Origin: Halobellus inordinatus
GTDB taxonomy: Archaea > Halobacteriota > Halobacteria > Halobacteriales > Haloferacaceae
Direction: 5' to 3'
Length of the DNA: 64,000 nucleotides
NCBI RefSeq assembly: GCF_024464655.1
Contig: NZ_JANHAV010000005.1
Span: 174,524-238,523 of the forward strand
In this document: piece after piece, positions 1-7,537 of the stretch
Numbering within the stretch: position 1 is the stretch's first letter
Layout: every line of letters starts with the position of its first letter
Made by a program: the position numbers and the translations under genes
The notes under the pieces: model-generated
The model's database searches: none
Told to the model about the DNA's origin: nothing
The model's input: only the letters and a program-made list of their open reading frames with translations

Positions 1-1
1 G

Positions 2-448
2 GTCCAGGAGGAAGTCGGCGTCCAGGGGGCGAAGATGGTCGGGTTCGACCTCGACCCCGACGCGGCTATCGCCGTCGACGTGACGCACGCGACCGACAAC
101 CCCGATATCCCGGGCAAACGCACCGGCCCCGTCGAGCTCGGCGCGGGACCGGTCGTCTCCCGCGGCAGCGCGAACCACCCGTCGCTCGTCGATCTCGCTC
201 GCGACGCCGCCGAAGACGCCGACATCGACGTGCAACTTCAGGCGACCGGGACCCGAACGGGGACCGACGCCGACGCGTTCTACACCGCTCGCAGCGGCAT
301 CCCCGCGCTGAACGTCGGGATCCCCAACCGCTATATGCACACGCCCGTCGAAGTCGTCGACACCGAAGACCTCGACGCCGTCGGCGAACTTCTCGGGGCG
401 ATGGCAGCCGCGGCCGTCGACGCCGCTCCGTTCGGCCTCGACCTGTGA
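2..448 (+). CDS. M42-family metallo-aminopeptidase, C-terminal part (truncated by window start)
   Basis: Only the last 148 residues are present; the frame is already open at base 2 and ends at TGA 446-448. The fragment begins VQEEVGVQGAK, the M42 segment in which two adjacent glutamates give the general base and a metal ligand. It continues with AVDVTHATDNP (metal-binding aspartate) and ends near IPNRYMHTPVEV, where the histidine is the last metal ligand. M42 enzymes are cytoplasmic, often tetrahedral, co-catalytic metal aminopeptidases that trim peptides downstream of the proteasome. The N-terminal half lies outside the window, so substrate preference cannot be judged. Confidence 0.85.
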   Translation, partial: VQEEVGVQGAKMVGFDLDPDAAIAVDVTHATDNPDIPGKRTGPVELGAGPVVSRGSANHPSLVDLARDAAEDADIDVQLQATGTRTGTDADAFYTARSGIPALNVGIPNRYMHTPVEVVDTEDLDAVGELLGAMAAAAVDAAPFGLDL

Positions 449-537
449 GCCGTCCGGGGAGCACGGACGGTCGATCGTCCGCTGGGCGGAGAACGAGCGG
501 CGTGTCGTACCCTCACACGGCCGTTCGGGCGAAAGAA

Positions 538-553
538 AACCGTTAAAAGTCGC
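538..553 (+). promoter_or_regulatory. rpl11 promoter (TATA element), shared with the zinc protein gene at 5006
   Basis: The 16-base string aaccgttaaaagtcgc starts exactly 34 bases before the rpl11 ATG. The identical string starts exactly 34 bases before the ATG at 5006. The purine-rich stretch in front would be the BRE. The spacing fits a TATA box driving a nearly leaderless transcript. Confidence 0.7.
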
Positions 554-571
554 CGCAGGGTGTTGTGAGGT

Positions 572-1051
572 ATGGCTGGAACTATCGAAGTACTCGTTCC
601 CGGCGGGGAGGCGAACCCTGGTCCGCCGCTCGGTCCGGAACTCGGACCGACCCCTGTGAACGTGCAGGACGTCGTCCAGCAGATCAACGACGAGACGGCT
701 GCGTTCGACGGGATGGAAGTCCCCGTCACCGTCGAGTACGAGGACGACGGCTCCTTTACGATCTCTGTCGGCGTTCCGCCGACGGCCGAACTCGTCAAGG
801 ACGAGGCCGGCTTCGAGACCGGATCGGGCGAACCCCAGGAGAACTTCGTCGCCGATCTGACCGTCGAACAGGTGAAGAAGATCGCAGAGCAGAAGTCCTC
901 TGACCTGCTCTCGTACGACTCGTTCAACGCCGCGAAGGAGGTCGTCGGTACGTGTACCTCCCTCGGCGTCACGATCGAGGGCAACGACCCGCGCGAGTTC
1001 AAAGAGCGGATGGAAGACGGCGAGTACGACGACGTCTTCGCCGACGAGTAA
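572..1051 (+). CDS. rpl11: 50S ribosomal protein L11
   Basis: 159 residues, the normal archaeal length. L11 binds the GTPase-associated centre of 23S rRNA with the L10-L12 stalk and supports factor-dependent GTP hydrolysis. The N-terminus has the conserved proline-rich segment GGEANPGPPLGPELGP, then the linker and the C-terminal rRNA-binding domain (about residues 65-140, with SYDSFNAAKEVVGTCTSLGV). The start ATG at 572 fits the 34-base spacing to the TATA element. It is transcribed apart from rpl1, which has its own leader 400 bases downstream; this split of L11 from L1-L10-L12 is usual in haloarchaea. Confidence 0.97.
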   Translation: MAGTIEVLVPGGEANPGPPLGPELGPTPVNVQDVVQQINDETAAFDGMEVPVTVEYEDDGSFTISVGVPPTAELVKDEAGFETGSGEPQENFVADLTVEQVKKIAEQKSSDLLSYDSFNAAKEVVGTCTSLGVTIEGNDPREFKERMEDGEYDDVFADE

Positions 1052-1387
1052 CTCGCGGTTCAGACTCCCCCGACGGAATCGGGCACGGTGCGTTGTCGCC
1101 GTGACCCCACTCACTGCGGACGCCTTTCTCTCTGCGGTTCGATCGGTCGCGAGCGGCGCGTCTCTCGACGCCCGACCGTCGCCACAGGACCGTCGGGCAA
1201 CCGCCGCATTGGAACCGGTGCGGCCGCGTTCTACAGAGAAAGCAAGGCGAGTGCCTCGGGGCTTGACCCCGAGGCGGTTCACCGTGTCGACTATTCCCAC
1301 GAATACGGGGTTTCGCGCCCGAAAACGGCCGGTACGTGGGATCTGCTTCGACGGACTTAAGGCCGCCATTCCCGTTCGATTCGACGA
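1052..1387. other. Intergenic stretch between rpl11 and the rpl1 leader
   Basis: No convincing gene. The stretch holds a strong GC-rich hairpin at 1253-1275, described separately, and a TATA-like cttaagg around 1354-1360 that would start the rpl1 transcript near 1380. The short open frames here lack homology I can recognise. Confidence 0.6.
1253..1275. repeat. Perfect 9-bp hairpin, possible scar of an IS200/IS605 right end
   Basis: Bases 1253-1261 (gcctcgggg) pair perfectly with 1267-1275 (ccccgaggc) around the loop cttga. The preceding context agcaaggcgagt and the hairpin resemble, from memory, the right end of haloarchaeal IS200/IS605 (TnpB) elements, where such a stem belongs to the guide-RNA scaffold. 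No tnpA or tnpB frame is present, so this would be a solitary end or scar. It may equally be a terminator for rpl11. Confidence 0.4.
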
Positions 1388-1449
1388 GACAGGCAGACGC
1401 CTGTTTCACTGACCCGTAGGAGCAATCCTGCGTACTACGGAGGTGAATA
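1388..1449 (+). promoter_or_regulatory. Structured rpl1 mRNA leader, candidate L1 autoregulatory site
   Basis: Two tandem helices are visible. The first is 1389-1394 with 1399-1404 (acaggc/gcctgt). The second is a two-part stem: 1405-1409 (ttcac) pairs with 1443-1447 (gtgaa) and 1414-1419 (ccgtag) pairs with 1435-1440 (ctacgg), separated by an asymmetric internal loop. A very strong Shine-Dalgarno (ggaggtga, 1439-1446) is buried in the 3' strand. Two helices with an asymmetric loop is the architecture of known L1 binding sites, and L1 is known to repress its own operon in archaea. The direct match to the L1 consensus is only partial. Confidence 0.55.
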
Positions 1450-2088
1450 ATGGCAGATACGATAGTTGACGCAGTCTCTCGCGCACTCGACGAGGCACCC
1501 CCACGGAACTTCCGTGAGACGGTAGACCTCGCCGTTAATCTGCGCGATCTCGACCTTAACGACCCGTCGAAACGTGTCGACGAGTCTGTGGTTCTGCCCA
1601 GCGGCACGGGCCAGGAGACACAGATCGTCGTGTTCGCGAGCGGTGAAACCGCTCTCCGAGCCGAGGAGGCCGCCGACCAAGTTCTGGACGGCGACGACCT
1701 CGAAGAGCTCGGAGACGACACCGACGCGGCAAAAGACCTCGCCGACGAGACCGACTTCTTCGTGGCCGAAGCCAGCATGATGCAGGACATCGGCCGCTTC
1801 CTGGGGACGGTTCTCGGTCCGCGCGGTAAGATGCCGACGCCGCTCCAGCCGGACGACGACGTCGTCGAGACAGTGAACCGAATGAAGAACACGGTGCAAC
1901 TCCGCTCCCGCGATCGCCGGACGTTCCACACCCGCGTGGGTGCACAGGACATGGACTCCGAGGAGATCGCGGACAACATCGACGTCATCATCCGTCGTCT
2001 GGAGGCGAACCTCGAGAAGGGTCCCCTCAACATCGATTCGATGTACGTGAAGACGACGATGGGACCGTCCGTGGAGGTGCCCGCATGA
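1450..2088 (+). CDS. rpl1: 50S ribosomal protein L1
   Basis: 212 residues. L1 forms the mobile L1 stalk beside the E site. Recognisable segments include the N-terminal RNA-binding part ([20 protein letters not shown]) and the inserted domain ending at GPRGKMPTP, with the C-terminal [18 protein letters not shown]. The ATG at 1450 follows a full Shine-Dalgarno three bases upstream. It opens the L1-L10-L12 operon; its stop overlaps the rpl10 start (ATGA at 2085). L1 proteins repress their own mRNA in archaea, and the leader here has a fitting fold. Confidence 0.97.
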   Translation: MADTIVDAVSRALDEAPPRNFRETVDLAVNLRDLDLNDPSKRVDESVVLPSGTGQETQIVVFASGETALRAEEAADQVLDGDDLEELGDDTDAAKDLADETDFFVAEASMMQDIGRFLGTVLGPRGKMPTPLQPDDDVVETVNRMKNTVQLRSRDRRTFHTRVGAQDMDSEEIADNIDVIIRRLEANLEKGPLNIDSMYVKTTMGPSVEVPA

Positions 2089-3137
2089 GCGAGAGCGCAT
2101 CCGCCCGACGAACGGAGACGATCCCCGAGTGGAAGCGCGAGGAAGTCGCCGAACTCGTCGAGTTCCTCGAGCGTTACCAGTCGGTCGGCGTCGTCGACGT
2201 CGCCGGCATCCCGAGCCGCCAGCTACAGAGTATGCGGCGCGACCTTCACGGCAGCGCCGAACTGCGGATGAGCCGCAACACGCTCGCTGTTCGCGCGCTC
2301 GAAGACGTCGACGACGGCCTCGAAGAACTCGTCGAGTACGTCTCGGGCCAGGTGGCGCTCGTCGGCACCAACGACAACCCGTTCGGGCTCTACAAACAGC
2401 TCGAAGCGTCGAAGACGCCCGCACCGATCAGTGCCGGCGAAGTCGCGCCCAACGACATCGTCATCCCCGAGGGTGACACGGGCGTCGACCCCGGTCCGTT
2501 CGTGGGCGAGCTGCAGCAGGTCGGCGCCGCCGCGCGCATTATGGACGGTTCGATCCAGGTCACCGAGGACTCGAAAGTCCTCGAAGCCGGCGAACCCGTC
2601 TCCGAAGAACTCGAAGGCGTGCTCTCCGAGCTCGGTATCGAGCCGAAGGAGGTCGGTCTCGACCTCCGCGGCGTCTTCTCCGAAGGCGTCCTCTTCGAGC
2701 CGGACGAACTCGCGATCGACGTCGACGAGTACCGCGCGGACATCGAGTCCGCCGCTGCCGCCGCACGGAACCTCGCGGTCAACGCGACGATCCCGACGGC
2801 GCAGTCCACGCCGACGCTACTCGCGAAGGCCGCTGGCGACGCGAAGGCCCTTGGGCTCTTCGCCGCCATCGAGGACCCCGACGTGCTGCCTGACCTCGTC
2901 GCGAAAGCCGACGCCCAGGTCCGCACGCTCGCGGCACAGATCGACGACGACGAGGCACTCCCGGAGGAACTCCGGGGGGTCGAGGCGCCCGCACCGGCTG
3001 CCGAGGAGGCGGCCGAAGCGGACGCAGAAGAGGAATCGGCCGACGAAGACACTGACGAACAAGAAGCCGACGCCGACGACACCGACGACGACGATGACGA
3101 CGACGGTGCCGAAGGACTCGGTGCGATGTTCGGATAA
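2085..3137 (+). CDS. rpl10: 50S ribosomal protein L10 (acidic stalk protein P0)
   Basis: 350 residues. It binds 23S rRNA with L11 and anchors several L12 dimers through its C-terminal helices, building the stalk that recruits translation GTPases. The N-terminal globular domain spans about residues 1-110, followed by the archaeal P0 insertion and the L12-binding helix region. The last 50 residues are almost all Glu, Asp and Ala and end [10 protein letters not shown], the tail shared with L12 that contacts elongation factors. The start overlaps rpl1 by four bases, implying translational coupling. Confidence 0.97.
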   Translation: MSESASARRTETIPEWKREEVAELVEFLERYQSVGVVDVAGIPSRQLQSMRRDLHGSAELRMSRNTLAVRALEDVDDGLEELVEYVSGQVALVGTNDNPFGLYKQLEASKTPAPISAGEVAPNDIVIPEGDTGVDPGPFVGELQQVGAAARIMDGSIQVTEDSKVLEAGEPVSEELEGVLSELGIEPKEVGLDLRGVFSEGVLFEPDELAIDVDEYRADIESAAAAARNLAVNATIPTAQSTPTLLAKAAGDAKALGLFAAIEDPDVLPDLVAKADAQVRTLAAQIDDDEALPEELRGVEAPAPAAEEAAEADAEEESADEDTDEQEADADDTDDDDDDDGAEGLGAMFG

Positions 3138-3155
3138 CACACGAGGTATACGACA

Positions 3156-3494
3156 ATGGAATACGTTTACGCAGCTCTCATCCTGAACGAATCGGGCGAA
3201 GAGATCAACGAAGACAACGTCACCGCAGTTCTCGACGCCGCTGGCGTCGACGTCGAAGAGTCCCGCGTGAAGGCGCTCGTCGCCGCACTAGAGGACGTCG
3301 ACATCGAGGAGGCCGTCGAGACGGCCGCCGCCGCACCCGCACCCGCTACGGGCGGCGCCGCTGGCGGCGAGCCCGCGGCCGCTGACGAGGGCGACGAAGA
3401 GGAAGAAGCCGAAGAGGAAGCCGAGGAAGCAGCCGACGAAGAAGAAGAGGACGAAGAGGCCTCCGGCGAGGGTCTCGGCAACCTCTTCGGTTAA
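3156..3494 (+). CDS. rpl12: 50S ribosomal protein L12 (P1-type)
   Basis: 112 residues. This is the flexible stalk protein that recruits EF1A and EF2. It has the helical dimerisation domain ([20 protein letters not shown], about 1-60), a hinge of Ala, Pro and Gly, then a run of Glu and Asp ending GEGLGNLFG. The shared C-terminal tail with L10 is typical of archaeal and eukaryotic P proteins. It lies 18 bases after rpl10, preceded by a gaggt Shine-Dalgarno. Confidence 0.97.
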   Translation: MEYVYAALILNESGEEINEDNVTAVLDAAGVDVEESRVKALVAALEDVDIEEAVETAAAAPAPATGGAAGGEPAAADEGDEEEEAEEEAEEAADEEEEDEEASGEGLGNLFG

Positions 3495-3682
3495 TTCCGA
3501 CACGCCCAAAGCCGACGACGCCGACCGTCCGATCCGGACGTCGCGCCGACTCGTCTTTCGATCCGATTTCTTTCGACGCTCCCGCGTGAGCGACAGCGCT
3601 CCGTCGCAGTCTCCAGACTCCCGCCATCAGCGTCCCGCTCGACACGAACGTTCAAATACGAGGCCGGGGCCACTCCGTCGCG

Positions 3683-4960
3683 ATGGCGACGCCGACAACG
3701 ATACTCGCGTACGCGTGTCTGGGCGTGGGACTCGGCGCGCTCACCGGACTCGTCCCGGGACTCCACGTCAACAGCGTCGCGTTCGTCCTCGTCGGCGTCG
3801 CACCGAGCATCGACGGACCGCCGGCCGCCGTCGGCGCGGCGGTTCTCGCGGCCGGCGTCGTGCACACGTTCCTCTCGGTCGTCCCCGGACTTGTGCTCGG
3901 CGTCCCGGACGCCGCGACCGCACCGGGAGCGCTCCCCGGACATCGACTCGTGCTGGCCGGTCGCGGCCGCGAGGCGATCCGGCTCTCCGCGCTCGGGAGC
4001 AGTATCGCGCTCCTCGTCGCTGTCGGGGTCGCGCTTCCGCTGTCGCACGTCGTCGCCGGCGGCCGCGAGTGGTTGCTCGCCGCCCTCCCAGTGCTACTCG
4101 CGGGCGTCACTGCGCTGCTCGTCCTCGCCGAGCCGACGCGTCGGAGTCGGCTGGGTGCCCTCCTCTGTGTCGCACTCGCAACCGGACTGGGACTTCTGAC
4201 GCTCGATCTCCCCGTGTCGGGGCCGCTGTCACCCGACGGAGCGGCGTCGATGCTCGCTCCGCTGTTCGGCGGATTGTTCGGCGCGCCGGTGCTACTGGAC
4301 GCGCTGGACGCGCACGGGTCGATCCCGCCACAGGACGGCGTGACGCTCGGACTGTCGCGGCTCGAAGCACTCCGGGCCGGCCTCGCGGGCGTCGGCGGGG
4401 GCGCGCTCGTCGGATATCTCCCCGGCGTCTCCGCGGGTGTCGCAGCAGTCCTCGCCCTCGGTGGTTCCGGAGGGAGCGGGCCGGCGGGCCGCGGCTCGGA
4501 CCGGGCGTACGTCGTCGCCACGAGCGGGGCCGATACGGCGACAGCTGTATTCGCGGTCGCGTCGCTGGCCGTCCTCGGCGCGCCGCGGAGCGGCGTCACC
4601 GTCGCGCTCACCTCGCTCGGCGTGGCGGGGCGGACGACGGCGACGAGTACGGGCGAAGCCGCGAGCGTCCCGTTCGGCCTCCTCGATATGCTGCTCGTGA
4701 TCGCGCTGGCCGCGAGCCTCGGGATTGTGGTCCTCGTCACTCTCGGTGATCGGTATCTCCGTCTCGTGCGCGTGCTCCCGCGACGGCCACTCGTCGTCGC
4801 CGTGCTCGGGCTGCTCGTCGCGCTGGCGCTCGGGTTCGGTGGCGTCCTCGGGGGCGCGGTGTTCTGTCTCGCGGCGCTCGTCGGATTGATACCGCCGCGC
4901 GTCGGCGCGCGACGCGTGCACCTGATGAACGTGCTCCTCGGCCCGATCGTACTCGGATGA
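3683..4960 (+). CDS. TctA-like multi-pass membrane protein
   Basis: 425 residues with about ten hydrophobic segments. The first region, GLGALTGLVPGLHVN, is the signature of the archaeal TctA/DUF112 group, distant from the large membrane subunit of tripartite tricarboxylate transporters. A second related motif, VGYLPGVSAGVAAVLALGG, lies near residues 245-263, giving the internal repeat expected of the family. No small membrane subunit or binding protein sits nearby, so a canonical tripartite system is unlikely and the substrate is unknown. It lies between translation genes; the next gene has its own promoter. Confidence 0.75.
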   Translation: MATPTTILAYACLGVGLGALTGLVPGLHVNSVAFVLVGVAPSIDGPPAAVGAAVLAAGVVHTFLSVVPGLVLGVPDAATAPGALPGHRLVLAGRGREAIRLSALGSSIALLVAVGVALPLSHVVAGGREWLLAALPVLLAGVTALLVLAEPTRRSRLGALLCVALATGLGLLTLDLPVSGPLSPDGAASMLAPLFGGLFGAPVLLDALDAHGSIPPQDGVTLGLSRLEALRAGLAGVGGGALVGYLPGVSAGVAAVLALGGSGGSGPAGRGSDRAYVVATSGADTATAVFAVASLAVLGAPRSGVTVALTSLGVAGRTTATSTGEAASVPFGLLDMLLVIALAASLGIVVLVTLGDRYLRLVRVLPRRPLVVAVLGLLVALALGFGGVLGGAVFCLAALVGLIPPRVGARRVHLMNVLLGPIVLG

Positions 4961-4971
4961 GCGGGAAAGAC

Positions 4972-4987
4972 AACCGTTAAAAGTCGC
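4972..4987 (+). promoter_or_regulatory. Promoter of the zinc protein gene, copy of the rpl11 promoter
   Basis: It is identical over 16 bases (aaccgttaaaagtcgc) to the element at 538 and has the same 34-base distance to the start codon. Similarity continues on both sides (gaaaga upstream, gggtg and tgt downstream). Confidence 0.65.
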
Positions 4988-5005
4988 GGACGGGTGCTGT
5001 AGTGT

Positions 5006-5185
5006 ATGAGCCAGTCCGAGCAGCGACACGCCCGGCAGTGCGTGTCCTGTGGCATCAACATCTCCGGCATGAGCGCGGCAACGTTCAACTGTCCGGACTG
5101 TGGCCACGAGATCTCGCGGTGTGCGAAGTGCCGAAAGCAGAGCAACCTCTATGAATGCCCCGACTGTGGGTTTATGGGACCCTGA
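5006..5185 (+). CDS. 59-residue double zinc-ribbon micro-protein (HVO_2753-like)
   Basis: The ATG at 5006 and TGA at 5183-5185 give 59 residues. Four CxxC knuckles are visible in order: CVSCG, CPDCG, CAKC and CPDCG, enough for two zinc sites. Length, motif order and position directly before aEF1-beta match the Haloferax protein HVO_2753, for which published mutants show roles in swarming and biofilm formation. The molecular function is unknown. It lies 3 bases before ef1b, so the two are one operon under an rpl11-like promoter, which suggests a link to translation. Confidence 0.85.
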   Translation: MSQSEQRHARQCVSCGINISGMSAATFNCPDCGHEISRCAKCRKQSNLYECPDCGFMGP

Positions 5186-5188
5186 ACG

Positions 5189-5455
5189 ATGGGAAAGGTA
5201 GCCGCTAAGATCAAGGTGATGCCGAACAGCCCCGAAATCGACCTCGACGAACTGCAGGAGCGACTCGAACAGTCGCTCCCCGAGGGCGCGAAGATCAACG
5301 GCTTCGAACGCGACGACGTCGCGTTCGGGCTGGTCGCGCTGCTCCCCACCGTGATCGTTCCCGACGACGCCGGCGGAACGGAAGCGGTCGAAGAAGCGTT
5401 CACCGACGTCGACGGCGTCGAAAGCGTCTCCGTCGAGAACGTCGGCCGAATCTAA
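5189..5455 (+). CDS. ef1b: Elongation factor 1-beta
   Basis: 88 residues, the usual archaeal length. aEF1-beta is the guanine nucleotide exchange factor of aEF1A. The protein is a single ferredoxin-like alpha/beta domain beginning [20 protein letters not shown] and containing [16 protein letters not shown], the segment that in the eukaryotic homologue contacts EF1A. It is co-transcribed with the upstream zinc micro-protein (3-base gap). Confidence 0.95.
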   Translation: MGKVAAKIKVMPNSPEIDLDELQERLEQSLPEGAKINGFERDDVAFGLVALLPTVIVPDDAGGTEAVEEAFTDVDGVESVSVENVGRI

Positions 5456-5470
5456 AAGCGGCGACTGCGG

Positions 5471-5755
5471 TTACGCCTGCTTTCTCTCGTATCGCTGTAA
5501 GAAGAGAACACCGACCACTGGCGAGACGAGAAAGCCCAGCCCCAGCGCCACGAACAGGGGGACGGCACCGAAGTCGAGACTCGCCACGGCCGCGACGCCG
5601 AGCAGTGCTCCGAGGAGGATGCTCACGGCGACGCCCATCCCGAACTGTTCGAGACGCGAACTAGAGTCACTGTGCGACGATCCGTCGTCTCCATCGGTTA
5701 GCGCGGCATCGACCTCGTCGGGAAGCTGACCGCCTGATGCGTATTGCTGTGCCAT
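5471..5755 (-). CDS. Small two-helix membrane protein, unknown function
   Basis: 94 residues. The first 35 residues are polar and acidic (with [12 protein letters not shown]). Two hydrophobic segments follow at roughly 40-62 and 66-86, then a short basic tail ERKQA. It is convergent with ef1b (15-base gap) and divergent from rpl21e. No enzymatic motif is visible. Similar short membrane proteins are common and unassigned in haloarchaea. Confidence 0.7.
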   Translation of the reverse strand: MAQQYASGGQLPDEVDAALTDGDDGSSHSDSSSRLEQFGMGVAVSILLGALLGVAAVASLDFGAVPLFVALGLGFLVSPVVGVLFLQRYERKQA

Positions 5756-5903
5756 ACCTGATACTACGACGGCCTCCGTTTTAGGTTTTGTCGGCGATTC
5801 CCAGCCTCACAGAAGCCCGTGCGATAGACCCAGAAACGGCGCGGGCTCACGAGACGGGAACGTGCGTTTTATAACCGCGTCGAAAGTACTGACTCCAACG
5901 ACT

Positions 5904-6194
5904 ATGCCGAGTTCCAACGGTCCACTTCACGGAACGCGAGGAAAGCTCTCGAACAAGCCGCGCGACCGCGGGACGTCGCCGCCGCAGCGCGCGATCCAGG
6001 AGTACGACGAAGGTCAGAAGGTCCACCTGAAGATCGACCCGAGCGTGCGCGAAGGCCGCTTCCACCCGCGCTTCAACGGACACACGGGCGAGGTCGTCGG
6101 CAAACAGGGCCGCGCGTTCAAGGTCCAGATCGTCGACGGCGGCAAAGAGAAGACCCTCATCACTCGTCCCGCTCACCTGCGCGCCCAGGAGTAA
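5904..6194 (+). CDS. rpl21e: 50S ribosomal protein L21e
   Basis: 96 residues from the ATG at 5904. The open frame extends 14 codons upstream, but homologues begin [15 protein letters not shown] and the TATA-like gttttataacc around 5865-5875 sits about 30 bases before 5904, so the internal start is preferred. L21e is an archaeal/eukaryotic SH3-like ribosomal protein near the 5S rRNA. It is followed after 12 bases by rpoF, a conserved archaeal pairing. Confidence 0.95.
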   Translation: MPSSNGPLHGTRGKLSNKPRDRGTSPPQRAIQEYDEGQKVHLKIDPSVREGRFHPRFNGHTGEVVGKQGRAFKVQIVDGGKEKTLITRPAHLRAQE

Positions 6195-6206
6195 CACGCT
6201 CCGCCG

Positions 6207-6563
6207 ATGACCATCTTCAAGGAAAAAGTCGACGAGGAGTATCTGACCGTCTCAGAAGTCAAAGCACTCCTCGAGGACGTCGAAGCCGAGCGTGCCGCGG
6301 ACGAGGAGCGCGAACTCCAGTACGAACTGGCTCGCGCCGTCGAACACGTGAACCGGTTCGCCCACCTCGACCCCGAGGAGTCGCGTGAACTCGTCGAGGA
6401 ACTACTCGAACTGGAGAAGGTCGACGCCCCGACGGCGATCAAGATCGCGGACCTCCTCCCGCAGAGCCGGGACGAACTCCGCGCAGTGTACGCACAGGAA
6501 CGGTACGCCCTGAGCGGCGAGGAACTCGACGACGTGTTGAACGTCGTCGCGAAGTACGTCTAA
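6207..6563 (+). CDS. rpoF: DNA-directed RNA polymerase subunit F (Rpb4-like)
   Basis: 118 residues. RpoF pairs with RpoE (Rpb7) to form the polymerase stalk, which helps open-complex formation and binds emerging RNA. The sequence shows the all-helical fold, with the HRDC-like C-terminal part (TAIKIADLLPQSRDELRAVY). It is co-transcribed with rpl21e; DUF655 downstream has its own promoter. Confidence 0.95.
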   Translation: MTIFKEKVDEEYLTVSEVKALLEDVEAERAADEERELQYELARAVEHVNRFAHLDPEESRELVEELLELEKVDAPTAIKIADLLPQSRDELRAVYAQERYALSGEELDDVLNVVAKYV

Positions 6564-6594
6564 TCCGACCAGACGGTTCGTCGCCGTCGGCCAA

Positions 6595-6606
6595 CTATTT
6601 AAATAG
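6595..6606 (+). promoter_or_regulatory. Palindromic TATA box for the DUF655 gene
   Basis: ctatttaaatag is a perfect 12-base palindrome centred 27 bases before the ATG at 6628, the spacing expected for a leaderless transcript. This decides the ATG over the in-frame GTG at 6610. Confidence 0.6.
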
Positions 6607-6627
6607 GCCGTGGGCGTACGTCATCGT

Positions 6628-7272
6628 ATGACCACGACCGAGAGCGGAGACGCCGACGACGCGAGCGAGTCGGAAGGCGGCGACGACTCCGGCGCGCAGG
6701 GCGAGACGGACGCCGCAGCGATGCGCTATGCGGTCGTTCTCGATCACCTGCCGCACGGCCGTGCCGACGACGACCGCCCCCGACACCGAAAGTCTCCTCT
6801 CGCGTACGCGCTCGGTGAGCGCGATTTCCGTCTCTTCGAACTCACGCTGAGCGACGACACCGACATTTCGATCGGCGACCGGGTCGTGATCGGCCCGACG
6901 GAAGCCCGCGACGCCGTCGAGGGGTTCAAAGAGGTACGGTACGACGACATCTCGAACACGGCGAACGCCGAACTGGAGTACGCAATCGAGGAGATCGTCG
7001 ACGCCAACGAGCAGCGCTTCGTCGACTTCTACAACGACGCCCAGCCGATCACGCTGCGGCTCCACCAACTCAACCTCCTGCCCGGCATCGGGAAGAAACT
7101 CCGCAACAACGTCCTCGATCAACGCAAGCGCGGTCCCTTCGAGAGCTTCGAGGACGTCGAAGAACGGGTCTCGGGGCTCCACCGGCCGAAAGAGATCCTC
7201 GCCGAGCGGATTATGGAGGAACTCCGCGACGACGACCTGAAGTACAAGACGTTCGTCGGACGCGAATCGTAG
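6628..7272 (+). CDS. DUF655 family RNA/DNA-binding protein
   Basis: 214 residues. After an acidic N-terminus of about 35 residues comes a small beta-barrel-like part (DTDISIGDRVVIGPT) and then a helix-hairpin-helix region, LLPGIGKKLRNNVLDQRKRG, near residues 150-170. DUF655 proteins are conserved in archaea next to rpoF, rpl21e and ksgA. The combination of folds suggests nucleic acid binding, perhaps in ribosome biogenesis, but no activity is established. Confidence 0.85.
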   Translation: MTTTESGDADDASESEGGDDSGAQGETDAAAMRYAVVLDHLPHGRADDDRPRHRKSPLAYALGERDFRLFELTLSDDTDISIGDRVVIGPTEARDAVEGFKEVRYDDISNTANAELEYAIEEIVDANEQRFVDFYNDAQPITLRLHQLNLLPGIGKKLRNNVLDQRKRGPFESFEDVEERVSGLHRPKEILAERIMEELRDDDLKYKTFVGRES

Positions 7273-7316
7273 CGCAGCGCCGTCGAGAGTCGTTCGGCGG
7301 CCGTCTACTTCCTACA

Positions 7317-7392
7317 GTAGCGTTTGCAACTGATTACACAGCCGATCGCACGACTGCGTGCAATTCGGTGCGTGAAGACTTGCAAACGCAAC
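7317..7392. ncRNA. Candidate structured element: long inverted repeat with inner hairpin
   Basis: Bases 7317-7329 pair with 7380-7392 (12 of 13 positions; core gcgtttgcaa/ttgcaaacgc is perfect). Inside, 7342-7345 pairs with 7365-7368 and 7348-7352 (gcacg) pairs with 7357-7361 (cgtgc) around a 4-base loop. The result is a stem, internal loops and a terminal hairpin between DUF655 and ksgA. It could be a small RNA, an mRNA leader structure or an insertion remnant. Confidence 0.35.
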
Positions 7393-7398
7393 TATATA

Positions 7399-7472
7399 GG
7401 GATTATCGTAAGTCCGCATAGATTTCTCGCCGGACGGTACGGCGAGAATCTCCGAACGGTGACGATAAGCCC
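7399..7472 (+). repeat. Structured dispersed element, copy 1
   Basis: It aligns without gaps to 40119-40192, with 8 differences over the 72 bases 7401-7472. The ends are inverted (gggattatcgt / acgataagccc), and the centre is a 9-bp hairpin, 7424-7432 with 7440-7448. In this copy only, the inversion continues outward through aactata (7390-7396) and tatagtt (7473-7479). It lies upstream of ksgA. Confidence 0.7.
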
Positions 7473-7537
7473 TATAGTTCGAGTTGGGTAGACCACGAGC
7501 CGAGACGTTTACACGCGCCCGCCTGCAATCGACGCCA

